A DNA stretch of 64,000 nucleotides from CBDCFT01 sp965216365 (GTDB taxonomy: Bacteria > Pseudomonadota > Gammaproteobacteria > Arenicellales > CBDCFT01). The first letter of the stretch is position 1, and each line of letters begins with the position of its first letter. The position numbers and the translations under genes are program-made. Below are positions 18,115 to 27,078 of this stretch, piece by piece. The notes below the pieces were generated by a model. It did not search any database, was not told the origin of the DNA, and saw nothing but the letters and a program-made list of their open reading frames with translations. The stretch is from contig CBDCFT010000003.1 of NCBI GenBank assembly GCA_965216365.1, positions 124,001 to 188,000 on the forward strand, given 5' to 3'.

Positions 18115-18969
18115 ATGCCAGATAAAAATAAAAAGCGATTTGATGGATATGCGCTGACCTGGCGTTTGCCCATGATCGTTTGGCAATGTCTGTTCTTTAT
18201 TGGCCCTCTCATTTTTATGATCGCGATGAGTTTTTTTCTGGTGAAAAACTACCGCATGGTCGAAGCATTTGAAATGAAGAACTGGATCAAGATGCTGACG
18301 CGTGGCTATTTCTGGGATTCCTACTTTCTTACCCTCGGATTGGCGGCATTGTCAACGGTTGTGGCGACTTGTCTGGCCTTTCCTGCTGCTTTTGCATTGT
18401 CTTTTAAGGTATCCGAGAACACTCGTCGCTGGGCCATCTTTTTTCTAATTATTCCGTTCTTCACCAGTTATCTGGTGCGCACGTTTTCGTGGTATGTGAT
18501 TCTGGCAGAGTCGGGCGTGGTGAATTCGGTGTTGGCTTATATCGGTCTCGGGCCTTACACCATGTTGAATACAAAATTCGGTACGCTGGTCGGATACATG
18601 ACCCTGACCTTGCCTTTGGTCATCGTTTTGCAAACATTGTCGCTGGCAAACGTCGATAAAAATTTAATCGAGGCAGCGCAAAATCTTGGCGCCGGAAGGT
18701 TGCGAACTATTTTTACGGTGATTGTTCCGGCAGCGAAAGTTGGTTTAATCATTGGTGCCGTGTTTTGCTTTATCTTGTCATTTGGTGATTTTGTGGCGCC
18801 GTATTATTTGGGCGGGTCAAAACCGCCGACCATGCCGATTATGATTATCGATACTACGAAATCCGGCCAACAATGGCCGCGTGCTGCAGTCGTTGCCATC
18901 ATGATGATGGCAACGTTAATGATTGTCGCTTTTGCCGCCATCGTGGCCGCCTATCGCAAGAAGACCTGA
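18115..18969 (+). CDS. Polyamine-type ABC transporter permease (PotB/PotH family)
   Basis: The 284-aa inner-membrane permease has an N-terminal membrane segment (VWQCLFFIGPLIFMIAMSFF, about residues 20-39) and about five more. The EAA loop reads NLIEAAQNLGAGRLRTIFTVIVP near 182-204 and matches PotB/PotH proteins. Together with the next gene it forms the membrane channel for the binding protein encoded upstream. The next start follows its stop by 3 bases. Confidence 0.9.
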   Translation: MPDKNKKRFDGYALTWRLPMIVWQCLFFIGPLIFMIAMSFFLVKNYRMVEAFEMKNWIKMLTRGYFWDSYFLTLGLAALSTVVATCLAFPAAFALSFKVSENTRRWAIFFLIIPFFTSYLVRTFSWYVILAESGVVNSVLAYIGLGPYTMLNTKFGTLVGYMTLTLPLVIVLQTLSLANVDKNLIEAAQNLGAGRLRTIFTVIVPAAKVGLIIGAVFCFILSFGDFVAPYYLGGSKPPTMPIMIIDTTKSGQQWPRAAVVAIMMMATLMIVAFAAIVAAYRKKT

Positions 18970-18972
18970 TTG

Positions 18973-19785
18973 ATGACTTCCGATACGACAACTCGCTGGT
19001 TTTTGCGCATCTACTTGGTGTGCATATTTATTTTTATATTTACACCAATATTTACCAGCATGATTTTTTCATTTAATTCGGATCGTTTTCCAACGATTCC
19101 GTTGGGTTCGTTCACCTGGAAATGGTACGAAATCATATTTAATGACCCGGATGTGTGGGACGCTGCTCGCACCAGTGTCATCGTTGCGGTGTGTACGTCG
19201 GTGCTGGCGACGTTTATTGGTTTCTGTACGGCATACACGGATTTTCGTTATCGATTTCGTTTCAAGAACGCATATCTTGCATTGGCTTTATTACCGCCAA
19301 CTATTCCATTAATTATCATGGCGCTCGCTATGTTGGCCTGGTTTTCCCGCATCGGCGCATCCGGTCAAATATGGTCTATCGTTATTGCGCATACGGTGTT
19401 GTGTTCGCCGTTCGCCATGGCGGTAATTCGACTGCGCCTGCAACAAATGGACAGCAGTCTTGAAGCGGCGGCCTGGAATCTCGGTGCAAGTGAGTGGGGT
19501 GCCATGCGTCATGTTGTGATTCCGTTTGTCATGCCTGCGATCATTTCAGCTTTATGTTTGACTATGGCGGTTTCGTTTGATGAGTTTGCGGTTGCCTGGT
19601 TTGTGTCCGGTCTGAATAAAACCATTCCGGTAATTATTCTTGAAATACTGCAGGGCAATATTGATCCGCAAATTAACGCTATCGGGAGTATTGTTTTTAT
19701 CACATCAATGACACTGGTAATTATTGCGCAATTATTCTTTGTGACTCGACAGAAAAATCCCGTGCAGGTTAATGCTGATGTCTGA
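18973..19785 (+). CDS. Polyamine-type ABC transporter permease (PotC/PotI family)
   Basis: This is the second permease of the importer, 270 aa from the ATG at 18973 (a TTG one codon earlier is in frame). Six membrane segments are visible, starting with FLRIYLVCIFIFIFTPIF. The EAA loop is SLEAAAWNLGASEWGAMRHVVIP, near residues 161-183, typical of PotC/PotI. Its end overlaps the ATPase gene by 14 bases, which suggests translational coupling. Confidence 0.9.
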   Translation: MTSDTTTRWFLRIYLVCIFIFIFTPIFTSMIFSFNSDRFPTIPLGSFTWKWYEIIFNDPDVWDAARTSVIVAVCTSVLATFIGFCTAYTDFRYRFRFKNAYLALALLPPTIPLIIMALAMLAWFSRIGASGQIWSIVIAHTVLCSPFAMAVIRLRLQQMDSSLEAAAWNLGASEWGAMRHVVIPFVMPAIISALCLTMAVSFDEFAVAWFVSGLNKTIPVIILEILQGNIDPQINAIGSIVFITSMTLVIIAQLFFVTRQKNPVQVNADV

Positions 19786-20863
19786 ATGCCTGGTTGAGTT
19801 CGATGGAGTCGTCAAACGCTTTGGCGATGTGACCGCGGTCGAGCGTATGCAACTTGAAATTCAAAAAGGCGAGTTTCTGGCTATCATGGGTTCTAGCGGG
19901 TGCGGCAAGACTACGACTTTACGCATGCTGGCCGGTTTAGATGCGCCGAGCGAAGGCGAGATCAGGTTAAGTGGCCAACGCATGAATGAGGTAAAGGCAT
20001 CGGAACGCGACACGCCGATGGTGTGGCAAACGCTGGCATTGTTTCCGTTTTTAAATGTGATAAAAAATGTCGAATTCGGTCTCAAGATGCGTGGCATGAG
20101 TGCGGCGACGCGCAATAAAAAAGCGCGAGAATGGTTGGCGCGACTCGAAATTGAAGAATTTGCCGAACGCGACATCTCCCAACTTTCAGGTGGTCAGCGA
20201 CAACGTGTCGCACTAGCACGTGCATTAGTAACTGAGCCAGAAATCTTGTTGCTCGATGAGCCGTTGAGTGCGTTGGATGCCAATTTGGTTGTGCGTATGC
20301 AAGGCGTGTTGTCACGATTGCAGAAACAACTTGGTATTACTTTTGTATACGTTACACACAGCCAGTCTGAAGCTTTTGCCATGGCCGACCGCGTGGTTAT
20401 TATGAGCAAAGGCCGTGTCGAGCAAATTGGAACGCCTAAAGAGATTTATCGCGCGCCCGCTACGCGTTTTGTCGCCGAATTTATCGGTAGTAACAACATT
20501 CTGGACGGAACGGTGTCAAAGATAGAAAGCGAGGAGGTTGTGATTGAATCATCCGTCGGCCAGTTACAAGCAGTTGCTGTCGCAGATTCAAAGATAAAAG
20601 TTGGCGAATCTGTCGGCGTGATAGTGAGTGCGGATAACATTGTGTTATCGGAAACGGCTACGCAACACTCGAATGAAGTGCGTTGTCAGGTGATTAGCGA
20701 GGAATTTATCGGGTCAGTGGTGACGTTGTATGTGGAAACTGAACAAGGTGTAGAATTAAAGATACAAAAACAACAACGCGAAATCGATGCGCTGGATATT
20801 CGGCCTGAAAAGTCATTGTGGGCATCCTGGCTGGGGAAAAATATTTATCTTTTGAGGCAATAA
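19772..20863 (+). CDS. Polyamine-type ABC transporter ATP-binding protein (PotA/PotG family)
   Basis: The 363-aa ATPase has Walker A GSSGCGKTT at residues 40-48, the signature LSGGQRQ at 138-144, Walker B ILLLDEP at 158-164, and a C-terminal TOBE-type domain from about 240 (VAEFIGSNNILDG...). The Q-loop reads VWQTLALFP. It completes a four-gene importer. It ends 60 bp before the URC1-like gene on the same strand, so transport and uracil catabolism genes may be co-transcribed. An alternative ATG two codons downstream (19778) is possible. Confidence 0.92.
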   Translation: MLMSECLVEFDGVVKRFGDVTAVERMQLEIQKGEFLAIMGSSGCGKTTTLRMLAGLDAPSEGEIRLSGQRMNEVKASERDTPMVWQTLALFPFLNVIKNVEFGLKMRGMSAATRNKKAREWLARLEIEEFAERDISQLSGGQRQRVALARALVTEPEILLLDEPLSALDANLVVRMQGVLSRLQKQLGITFVYVTHSQSEAFAMADRVVIMSKGRVEQIGTPKEIYRAPATRFVAEFIGSNNILDGTVSKIESEEVVIESSVGQLQAVAVADSKIKVGESVGVIVSADNIVLSETATQHSNEVRCQVISEEFIGSVVTLYVETEQGVELKIQKQQREIDALDIRPEKSLWASWLGKNIYLLRQ

Positions 20864-20923
20864 TAGCGTTTAGAATACGTTCTTAGTGTCACGCGTTTTT
20901 ATCGCGTGGGGGAAGGAAAGATT

Positions 20924-22183
20924 ATGAGCGAAAGCGGAAACAATAAGAGACATATTATTTTGCATTCCCACCTGACCGGTGGGCAAGAGCCGATCGCGTT
21001 GAACTGGGGTGCTGCGGACGCCAAATCACGGGGTCCTGTAGTGAGCGCGCCTTCCGCGCAAAGTAAACGCAATGCTATTGGCGCGCACTCAGGATCGTAT
21101 TCCGTTTATCGTGCTCTGGCGGTGGCGTCAGGCAGCCTCGATCCCCTGCACAAACCGGACTTAACCAACACCGCTCCGGCGGAAAACATCGGGCCGTTTC
21201 CGCAGTGGTCAAACGAAGACAAAATTGTGTCCATCGACCCTTACGGGCACATAGTGAGTGAATGTTTTGCGGATGATATAGACGACGGTCTCGATATTCG
21301 TCCGACCATTGCGGTGACCAAGGCGCGTTTGACCGTGCCCGAGTTTAGTCGGCATATTGAACGAGGTATCTTAAAGCCGGACGGTGACATTTTATTGGAG
21401 ACCGGCGAGACCAACGTCACCAAGGTTGCCATCGAACCGGTTTGGTATTTGCCCGGTATCGCCGAACGTTTTGACACAAAAGAAACCGACTTGCGCCGTA
21501 CGTTATTCGAACATACCGGTGGTATGTATTCGGAGTTGGTTACGCGGCCCGACCTTAAAATTTTTCTGCCGCCGATTGGTGGCGTGACCATGTACATTTT
21601 CGGTGACATCGCCGGTATAACTGACCCCAAGCGTGAGCTGGCTTGCCGCGTACATGACGAATGCAACGGTTCCGATGTTTTCGGTTCCGATATTTGTACC
21701 TGTCGACCTTATCTGATTCACGGCATAGAGACCTGTATTCAAACCGCGCAGCAAGGCGGCGTTGGTTTGATTGTGTATAACCGAAAGGAAGGTCGTGCCT
21801 TGGGTGAGGTCACTAAGTTCTTAGTTTATAACGCGCGCAAACGCCAAGAGGGCGGTGATCGTGCTGATGCTTACTTTGAGCGCACTGAATGCGTAGCCGG
21901 TGTGCAAGACGTTCGTTTTCAGGAACTGATGCCCGATCCTTTGCATTGGCTGGGCATTACACGCATCGATCATTTTGTTTCCATGAGTGATATGAAATAC
22001 GATGCGCTCAATGGACAGGGAATAGACATCGTCAATCGCGTTCCGATACCCGACCACATGATTCCACCCGATGCGCAGGTCGAGATGCAAGCCAAGAAAG
22101 CCGCGGGTTATTACACCGAAGAAATCGCACCCACTGAAGATGATCTTGCTAATGTGCGTGGCCGCACTCTGACGGATTACTAG
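20924..22183 (+). CDS. GTP cyclohydrolase II-like protein, URC1 family (uracil catabolism)
   Basis: The protein has 419 aa from the ATG at 20924, which has GGAAGGAAAG just upstream; a GTG at 20906 would add six residues. A long N-terminal domain (1-220) absent from RibA is followed by a GTP-cyclohydrolase-II-like domain with zinc ligands Cys247, Cys258 and Cys260 (C-x10-C-x-C) and YNRKEGRALGEVTKF near 285-299, equivalent to the RibA catalytic loop. URC1 of Lachancea kluyveri has this architecture and is needed to use uracil as nitrogen source without dihydropyrimidine dehydrogenase. The DUF1688 (URC4) and upp genes downstream strongly support this over riboflavin synthesis. Confidence 0.88.
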   Translation: MSESGNNKRHIILHSHLTGGQEPIALNWGAADAKSRGPVVSAPSAQSKRNAIGAHSGSYSVYRALAVASGSLDPLHKPDLTNTAPAENIGPFPQWSNEDKIVSIDPYGHIVSECFADDIDDGLDIRPTIAVTKARLTVPEFSRHIERGILKPDGDILLETGETNVTKVAIEPVWYLPGIAERFDTKETDLRRTLFEHTGGMYSELVTRPDLKIFLPPIGGVTMYIFGDIAGITDPKRELACRVHDECNGSDVFGSDICTCRPYLIHGIETCIQTAQQGGVGLIVYNRKEGRALGEVTKFLVYNARKRQEGGDRADAYFERTECVAGVQDVRFQELMPDPLHWLGITRIDHFVSMSDMKYDALNGQGIDIVNRVPIPDHMIPPDAQVEMQAKKAAGYYTEEIAPTEDDLANVRGRTLTDY

Positions 22184-22212
22184 ATTCGGTATTCTGGGAG
22201 GAGTTAATGGAT

Positions 22213-22449
22213 TGTCATTATCGAACGCGCGCGAAGCGCGTGGAGCAATCCAGTTCGCATATAGAACACTGTGAAGAATGAGAGGCACGCGTCTTTATCC
22301 CCCCATCCCAACCTTCCCCCGAAGGGGAAGGAGTCAAAACATTCCCTCTCCCATCGGGAGAGGGTTAGGGTGAGGGGTAACGAGTTTCGCCTAATGCGTT
22401 CGCGATGACAGCGACTTTCTTTTGTAGGAGCGGCGCCTTCGCCGCGATC
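22213..22449. repeat. Cluster of short palindromic repeats between URC1 and URC4
   Basis: The 285-bp spacer holds several repeat types side by side: a half copy of the TCATT...GCGAAGCGC...GCAATC element near 22213-22250; a hairpin of CTTCCCC/GGGGAAG at 22313-22331; a second hairpin CCCTCTCCC/GGGAGAGGG at 22344-22364 followed by TTAGGGTGAGGGG, a string common in proteobacterial intergenic repeats; and a REP-like element at 22423-22449 that matches those at 3886 and 37595. No gene is visible. Confidence 0.65.
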
Positions 22450-22468
22450 AGGCAGCCAACCCGGCCGA

Positions 22469-23691
22469 ATGACTAATTCCATCGACTGGCTACTGTCCGC
22501 TGAAGCTATTCGGGAGCGTTGCAAGGAAATCTATCGACTCGGTCTTTCCGGCCAGCTCGATCATTTCTCGGTACATACGGATAAACTCGACGCGTGTGCC
22601 GACTTTGTCCTTGAAACAACGCGCGAGAACTATCCTGACCTGGATATACCATTTCACAGCCGCTGGCGGCACTTCACCGTAAACGGTAAAGATCGCTGGC
22701 AGGCTTTTTGCGCGCAGCATCCGGAAATTGAGGATGACGAAAAAGCGTGCATCGGATTCGATCTCGTTTTCGTCAGCGTTTTGCTTGACGCAGGCGCCGG
22801 TGATGTATGGACTTATAAAGACAGCAATTCCGGCGAAACACTTGCCCGCTCGGAAGGTCTGGCCATCGCCAGTCTGGACATGTTTCTACGTGGCGATTTT
22901 TCATCTGATAATGACAACCCCTGGCAAGCGGATGCAAAAGGGTTAATGCAATTGAATAAAGAAACGCTGGCAATCGGGTTTCAGGTATCTGAAGATAATC
23001 CGCTGTCCGGTTTCGAAAATCGTTTGCAGTTGTTGCATCGTCTCGGTCGGCAACTCGATCAGACGCTTTGGTAAGCGCAAATCATACCCTGGTCCGCGTG
23101 TGTCCGTATTGCTTAAAACGTTAAAAAACAAATACAACAAAACACTGACCGCAGGAAGTTTGTTGCACGAAACTTTGCGTCACTTTGTAGAAATGTGGCC
23201 GCATGGCAAGGTAGTCAATAATCAATGTTTGGGCGATGTTGGCGTGCACGGCAAAATCGTCGGCGAAGGCATGACAAATAATCTCGTGCCGTTTCATAAG
23301 TTGTCGCAATGGTTGTCTTATTCATTAGTCGAGCCGTTACAGTGGGCGGGTGTCGCTGTCACTGATTTGGATCAAATGACCGGGTTGCCGGAATACCGTA
23401 ACGGCGGATTACTTGATTGACATGGGCGTGTTGCGAGCAAAAAAAAAAGTATTGCAAGAAACGTATTCTGCCACCGCCGAACCCATCGTCGAGTGGCGTG
23501 CGCTTACTGTTTGTTTGCTGGATGAGCTTGCGACAATTATTCGTAAAAAATTAAATCGAAGTGTGGATGAATTACCTTTGGTAAAGATATTACAAGGCGG
23601 TACCTGGACGGCGGGGCGCAAGATCGCGAAAAGACTCCGGGAAGACGGCACGCCGCCAATCCGGCTCAAAAACGAAGGCACGGTTTTTTAA
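22469..23691 (+). pseudogene. URC4/Urg3 family protein (DUF1688), reading frame broken twice
   Basis: Three consecutive frames together give one DUF1688 protein of about 405 aa: 22469-23074 (LLSAEAIRERCKEIY..., PDLDIPFHSRWRHF), 23075-23415 (RFGKRKSYPGPRVSVLLKTL..., LTAGSLLHETLRHFV, TGLPEYRNGG) and 23413-23691 (IDMGVLRAKKK..., VEWRALTVCLLDELA, ILQGGTWTAGRKIA, LKNEGTVF). Each join needs one base removed: near 23062 in CAGACGC and near 23416 in CTTGATTGAC. Every conserved block is otherwise intact, so these look like recent indels or sequence errors. URC4 works with URC1 in uracil breakdown in yeast; its chemistry is not settled. It sits between URC1 and upp. Confidence 0.85.
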
Positions 23692-23718
23692 GGTCTATGA
23701 AACGTCATCTTAAAAATT

Positions 23719-23803
23719 GTCATTGCGAGCGAAGCGCAGCAATCTATAACTACATTTGATGTAGACTAAAGATTGCTTCGTCGTTTCACTCCTCGCAATG
23801 ACA
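23719..23803. repeat. Inverted-repeat element with 12-bp perfect ends (GTCATTGCGAG type)
   Basis: An 85-bp element begins TGTCATTGCGAG and ends with its exact reverse complement. A second nested pair, AGCAATCT/AGATTGCT, lies inside at about 23738-23745 and 23769-23776. The GTCATTGCGAGCGAAGCG string is a known intergenic repeat type in many proteobacteria and in Rickettsia. It could fold as one long hairpin between the URC4 and upp transcripts. It looks like a small non-autonomous mobile element; target duplications are not evident. Confidence 0.7.
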
Positions 23804-23928
23804 AAAGTTTGAATACGGATTAAGAAGGAAACTTACATCTGATAGCGAGTCACGGGTATACTTTCAAACTTAAAACAAACAATAAAAACGAAACCGCACG
23901 TTCGTTAATCAAGAACTGGAGTGTCTTA

Positions 23929-24580
23929 ATGGCCGCAAAAAAACAAAAAGACCTTTCAAATCAACGTCGTAACCCATCCATTGATTCAACATAAGTTGAC
24001 TTTAATGCGCCGCAAGGAAACGCCGACTGCATTGTTTCGGCAATTGCTACGTGAAATCGCCTTGTTGCTGGCTTACGAAGTCACACGCGATCTGGAAATG
24101 ACCGAAAGCGAAATCGAAACACCGCTTGAGGAAATGGCGGCGCCGGTGTTGAAGGGCAAAAAACTGTGTTTTGTTTCCGTTTTGCGCGCGGGCAATGGTT
24201 TACTCGACGGCATGCTGGATTTATTGCCTTCGGCCAGAGTCGGCCACGTCGGTTTATACCGCGATCCGGAAACTTTGGTTGCTGTGGAATATTACTTCAA
24301 AGCACCACACGATCTCGGTGATCGTTTGGTCATCGTAGTTGATCCCATGTTAGCTACGGCCAACTCTGGCATTGCCGCCGTGCAACGTTTAAAAGACGCA
24401 GGTGCTAAACGCATGAAGTTTTTATGCCTGCTCGCCGCACCGGAAGGCGTCAAAGCTTTTAACGATGTCCACCCCGATGTGGAACTCTACACCGCATCAC
24501 TCGATAGTCACCTCAATGATCACGGCTATATTGTCCCCGGCCTCGGTGACGCGGGGGACCGGATGTACGGGACGAAGTAA
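23929..24580 (+). CDS. upp: Uracil phosphoribosyltransferase, frameshift near the start
   Basis: The enzyme converts uracil and PRPP to UMP. The protein matches Upp throughout: THPLIQHKLTLMR, LLREIALLLAYEVTRDL, FVSVLRAGNGLLDGML, the PRPP motif VVDPMLATANS near the middle and the C-terminal uracil loop YIVPGLGDAGDRMYGTK. The long open frame only begins at a TTG (23981), which would remove about 17 family residues including FQINVVTHPL. An ATG at 23929 is one base out of frame; removing one A from the A7 run at 23937-23943 joins them. I therefore give the joined span. As in fungal URC clusters, it sits beside URC1 and URC4. Confidence 0.88.
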
Positions 24581-24621
24581 ATTAGCTAACCAAATCACAA
24601 AGTGTTACTGCGACATCGTTA

Positions 24622-24837
24622 CTATATATCTGAGAGAATAGAATTAAGCCTTAAGTTAGGGGGGCCAGGCCACAAGGTTGCTATCGAATGGGTAACCTCA
24701 AATATGTTAAAGGTATAAGGAGAATGCGGATATTGAACTAAGAAAAGGAGTTTTCGTTCATTTGGGTCGATTTTACATTCAAATTCAAATTCTATATTAG
24801 ACATAATCATACTAGGTTCATTATTTGTGTAGGGCAT
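24622..24837 (-). CDS. Doubtful 71-aa ORF in an AT-rich spacer
   Basis: The 539-bp stretch from upp to the next possible gene (24581-25119) is AT-rich compared with its surroundings. This ORF (start MPYTNNEPSMIM) has a plausible soluble composition but no motif I recognise and no clear ribosome-binding site. A second tiny frame at 24945-25025 on the plus strand (MVEEPIPDPPLTPEEIE) also cannot be assigned. The spacer may hold remnants of lost genes. Confidence 0.2.
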   Translation of the reverse strand: MPYTNNEPSMIMSNIEFEFECKIDPNERKLLFLVQYPHSPYTFNIFEVTHSIATLWPGPPNLRLNSILSDI

Positions 24838-24900
24838 TTATGGGGTATTGCACCTGGGTTTTCAATGGTTGTTCACGTGAAACTTTGGGTGGCTCTGATG

Positions 24901-24920
24901 GGGCGAAATATATTGCGCCG
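24901..24920. repeat. Copy 1 of a GGGCG-A/C-AATRTATTGCGCCG repeat
   Basis: A 20-bp near-palindrome that recurs with two changes at 25292-25311. The two copies bracket the small ORF at 25120-25323. Its function is unknown; it resembles REP-type palindromes. Confidence 0.55.
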
Positions 24921-25119
24921 GATGGATAGAAAAATTCTATAAACGATGGTTGAAGAACCAATTCCTGATCCACCACTTACACCTGAAGAGATTGAAATTG
25001 TAGGGCGGTTGGATGAATCAGATTAGTGTCTTATCGAAATGAGTCGAAGTTGTTGCTAGTGCGTTCCGTCGAATGTCGCCATAAGATGCGATGGTTTTGG
25101 GATATGATTAATGTCTTAG

Positions 25120-25323
25120 TTGAATAAGCGGAAATCTAACGCGCAATATCAAGGGGTACCCGATAGTTTTTACGCGCAACGAGTTCGAAAGCTTGTAAAA
25201 GAGGGCAAGCTCGAATTTCAAGGGAATTTGAATTGCATGCGATTCAGTGAAGTGAGATTGCCATCAATCAACGAAGGGCATAGGCCTGGGAGGGCGCAAT
25301 GTATTGCGCCGAATGAGCGTTGA
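25120..25323 (+). CDS. Small hypothetical protein (67 aa)
   Basis: The protein starts with TTG and reads NKRKSNAQYQGVPDSFYAQRV, then RKLVKEGKLEFQGNL and MRFSEVRLPS. I recall this pattern of charged residues (VPxxFYAxRVxKLVxEGKLxxQGxL...MRFSEVRLP) from short uncharacterised bacterial proteins and from C-termini of longer ones, but cannot name a family. The last 15 residues are encoded by the repeat at 25292-25311, which suggests the end is not native or the gene is a fragment. There is no ATG and no clear ribosome-binding site. Confidence 0.45.
   Translation: MNKRKSNAQYQGVPDSFYAQRVRKLVKEGKLEFQGNLNCMRFSEVRLPSINEGHRPGRAQCIAPNER
25292..25311. repeat. Copy 2 of the GGGCGCAATGTATTGCGCCG repeat
   Basis: A palindrome (GGCGCAAT-GT-ATTGCGCC) matching copy 1 at 24901-24920. 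It lies inside the end of the 67-aa ORF and just before the gshA 3' end, so it could also act as a transcript-end hairpin. Confidence 0.6.
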
Positions 25324-26928
25324 TTAATCTGAAAAATATTCCACTAGAAATTCATCGAAGTTGGCTTTATCGTTGGCTTCGATCTCCGCTTGGTCGTTGA
25401 GTGACCTCTCCGCGAGTTCGGTGAATAGTGTTTTGCTTTTCTCGCTTAAGGGTTGTTGTTTGAAATAGTTTTCGTGTTCGTTCGCTTTGCGCAGGGCGAA
25501 CTCGACAAAAGAGTCGTCATCGCGGCGCATTTCTTCGATAATTTGAGCCGCGGGGATACGGTCCGGTTCGGTGAGCTTCACTTTCTGGTTTTTTAGAGAC
25601 GCGCTGTAGTCTTTACAACCTAGTTTGTCGTCGAACATTTCGGCTACGGCGTCGAGTTCGTCCAGTATCTTCGATGCCTCATTCTGAAATGAAACGGTAT
25701 TGCCGTTGCTTCTTAAATTCAGATCGGGCGCGCGTCCACGAAACGACACTTCGGTTTGATTAAAGTCGATTGCATCGGTTTCTGCATCGGTGATTTGCGG
25801 ACTGGGCGAAAACAGGCAATACAATAAAAACATATCGACAAAACGCATGGTGTCTGCGTCGATACCGACGGGAACGAATGGGTTTAAATCGATACAACGC
25901 ACTTCGATATATTCGACACCACGTGTAGCTAACGCCGTTGTCGGCCGCTCGCCTGAGCGAATGACGCGCTTTGGACGCACCGCCGCATAGTATTCATTTT
26001 CGATTTGCAAAAGATTTGTGTTGAGTTGACGGTATTCGCCATCGACTTTCACGCCGATCTTTTCGTAATCCGCGAATGACTTGTCGGTTGCATTTCGCAA
26101 TGAATCAACAAACTCATCCAGGCTGTTGTAACAAATATTGATGTGGGTTTGTGCGCTGTTGTGATAGCCCAGACGACTCATGCGCAGCGTGGTGGCGTAG
26201 GGTGCGTAATAAGTGACTTCATCGAAACTTTCCAGGCCATGATCGCGTCCGGCAACAAACGATTTGCAAACAGCAGGCGATGCGCCAAATAGATAAAACA
26301 ATAACCAGCTATGCCGGTGAAAATTGCGTATGGCTGTGAAGTAATGTTCGGAAATGCGATCCTGGCGTTGTTCCTTACGCATACCCCAGGGCAACCAGGC
26401 ATCCCAAAATGTATCCGGTAATGAAAAATTGTAGTGAATGCCGGCAATGGCCTGCATGAGTTTGCCGTAGCGATAACCCAGTCCACGGCGGTAGACGTTC
26501 TTCATGCGTCCAATGTTAGATGAACCGTACTCGGCGATAGGAATGGAGTCTTCGCCACGTACGATACAAGGCATGCTGTTGACCCATAACTTCTCGTCGC
26601 CGATATTCTGGTAGACGAAGGTGTGAATGCGATTGAGGCATTGCAAAACATCTTCGATACTGCTCGACACTGGCGTGACGAACTCCAACAAGGCTTCGGA
26701 GTAGTCCGTGGTTATGTGTGGGTGAGTCAGGGTAGAGCCGAGCGCGAGCGGATGCGGGGTTTGCGCGAGAATGCCGTCCTGGTCGATGCGCAGACTCTCT
26801 TTTTCCACACCCCGCCGGATGGCGTCGAGAGAGTCGGCGGCGCCGCTCTCATGCATGTGGTGCAAGTTGGATTCGAGTGTGTCAGTCACGTTGTTTTTAT
26901 CCGTAGTGCGTGTAGTAGGCGCGTGCAT
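25324..26928 (-). CDS. gshA: Glutamate--cysteine ligase
   Basis: This is the first enzyme of glutathione synthesis, the proteobacterial (GshA class 1) type. Conserved stretches include RRGVEKESLRID near the start, ITTDYSEALLEFVTP (glutamate-site region), ENEYYAAVRPKR and VEYIEVRCIDLNPF. The open frame continues upstream to 27114 for 596 aa. That would overlap the divergent yjbQ gene and add residues unlike the family. The ATG at 26928 gives 534 aa, near the E. coli 518, so I prefer it. A start further in, at MHESGAADSL, is also possible. Confidence 0.93.
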   Translation of the reverse strand: MHAPTTRTTDKNNVTDTLESNLHHMHESGAADSLDAIRRGVEKESLRIDQDGILAQTPHPLALGSTLTHPHITTDYSEALLEFVTPVSSSIEDVLQCLNRIHTFVYQNIGDEKLWVNSMPCIVRGEDSIPIAEYGSSNIGRMKNVYRRGLGYRYGKLMQAIAGIHYNFSLPDTFWDAWLPWGMRKEQRQDRISEHYFTAIRNFHRHSWLLFYLFGASPAVCKSFVAGRDHGLESFDEVTYYAPYATTLRMSRLGYHNSAQTHINICYNSLDEFVDSLRNATDKSFADYEKIGVKVDGEYRQLNTNLLQIENEYYAAVRPKRVIRSGERPTTALATRGVEYIEVRCIDLNPFVPVGIDADTMRFVDMFLLYCLFSPSPQITDAETDAIDFNQTEVSFRGRAPDLNLRSNGNTVSFQNEASKILDELDAVAEMFDDKLGCKDYSASLKNQKVKLTEPDRIPAAQIIEEMRRDDDSFVEFALRKANEHENYFKQQPLSEKSKTLFTELAERSLNDQAEIEANDKANFDEFLVEYFSD

Positions 26929-27078
26929 TGTAACGGCGCCGGCGCCCGGACGAAACCACAATGATTCCAAATCGCCCTGATGCAGTCTGGTATTATTGGG
27001 TTTTGTAACGCCTGCCACCACAATGGGGGCGCGCACGTTATTCATTTTGCATTCATTGGCGCGAACTAGACTCTGACG

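Noticed and set aside
20924..22183. Riboflavin biosynthesis RibA
   Set aside because: The long N-terminal domain, the DUF1688 and upp neighbours and the absence of other rib genes fit URC1 better.
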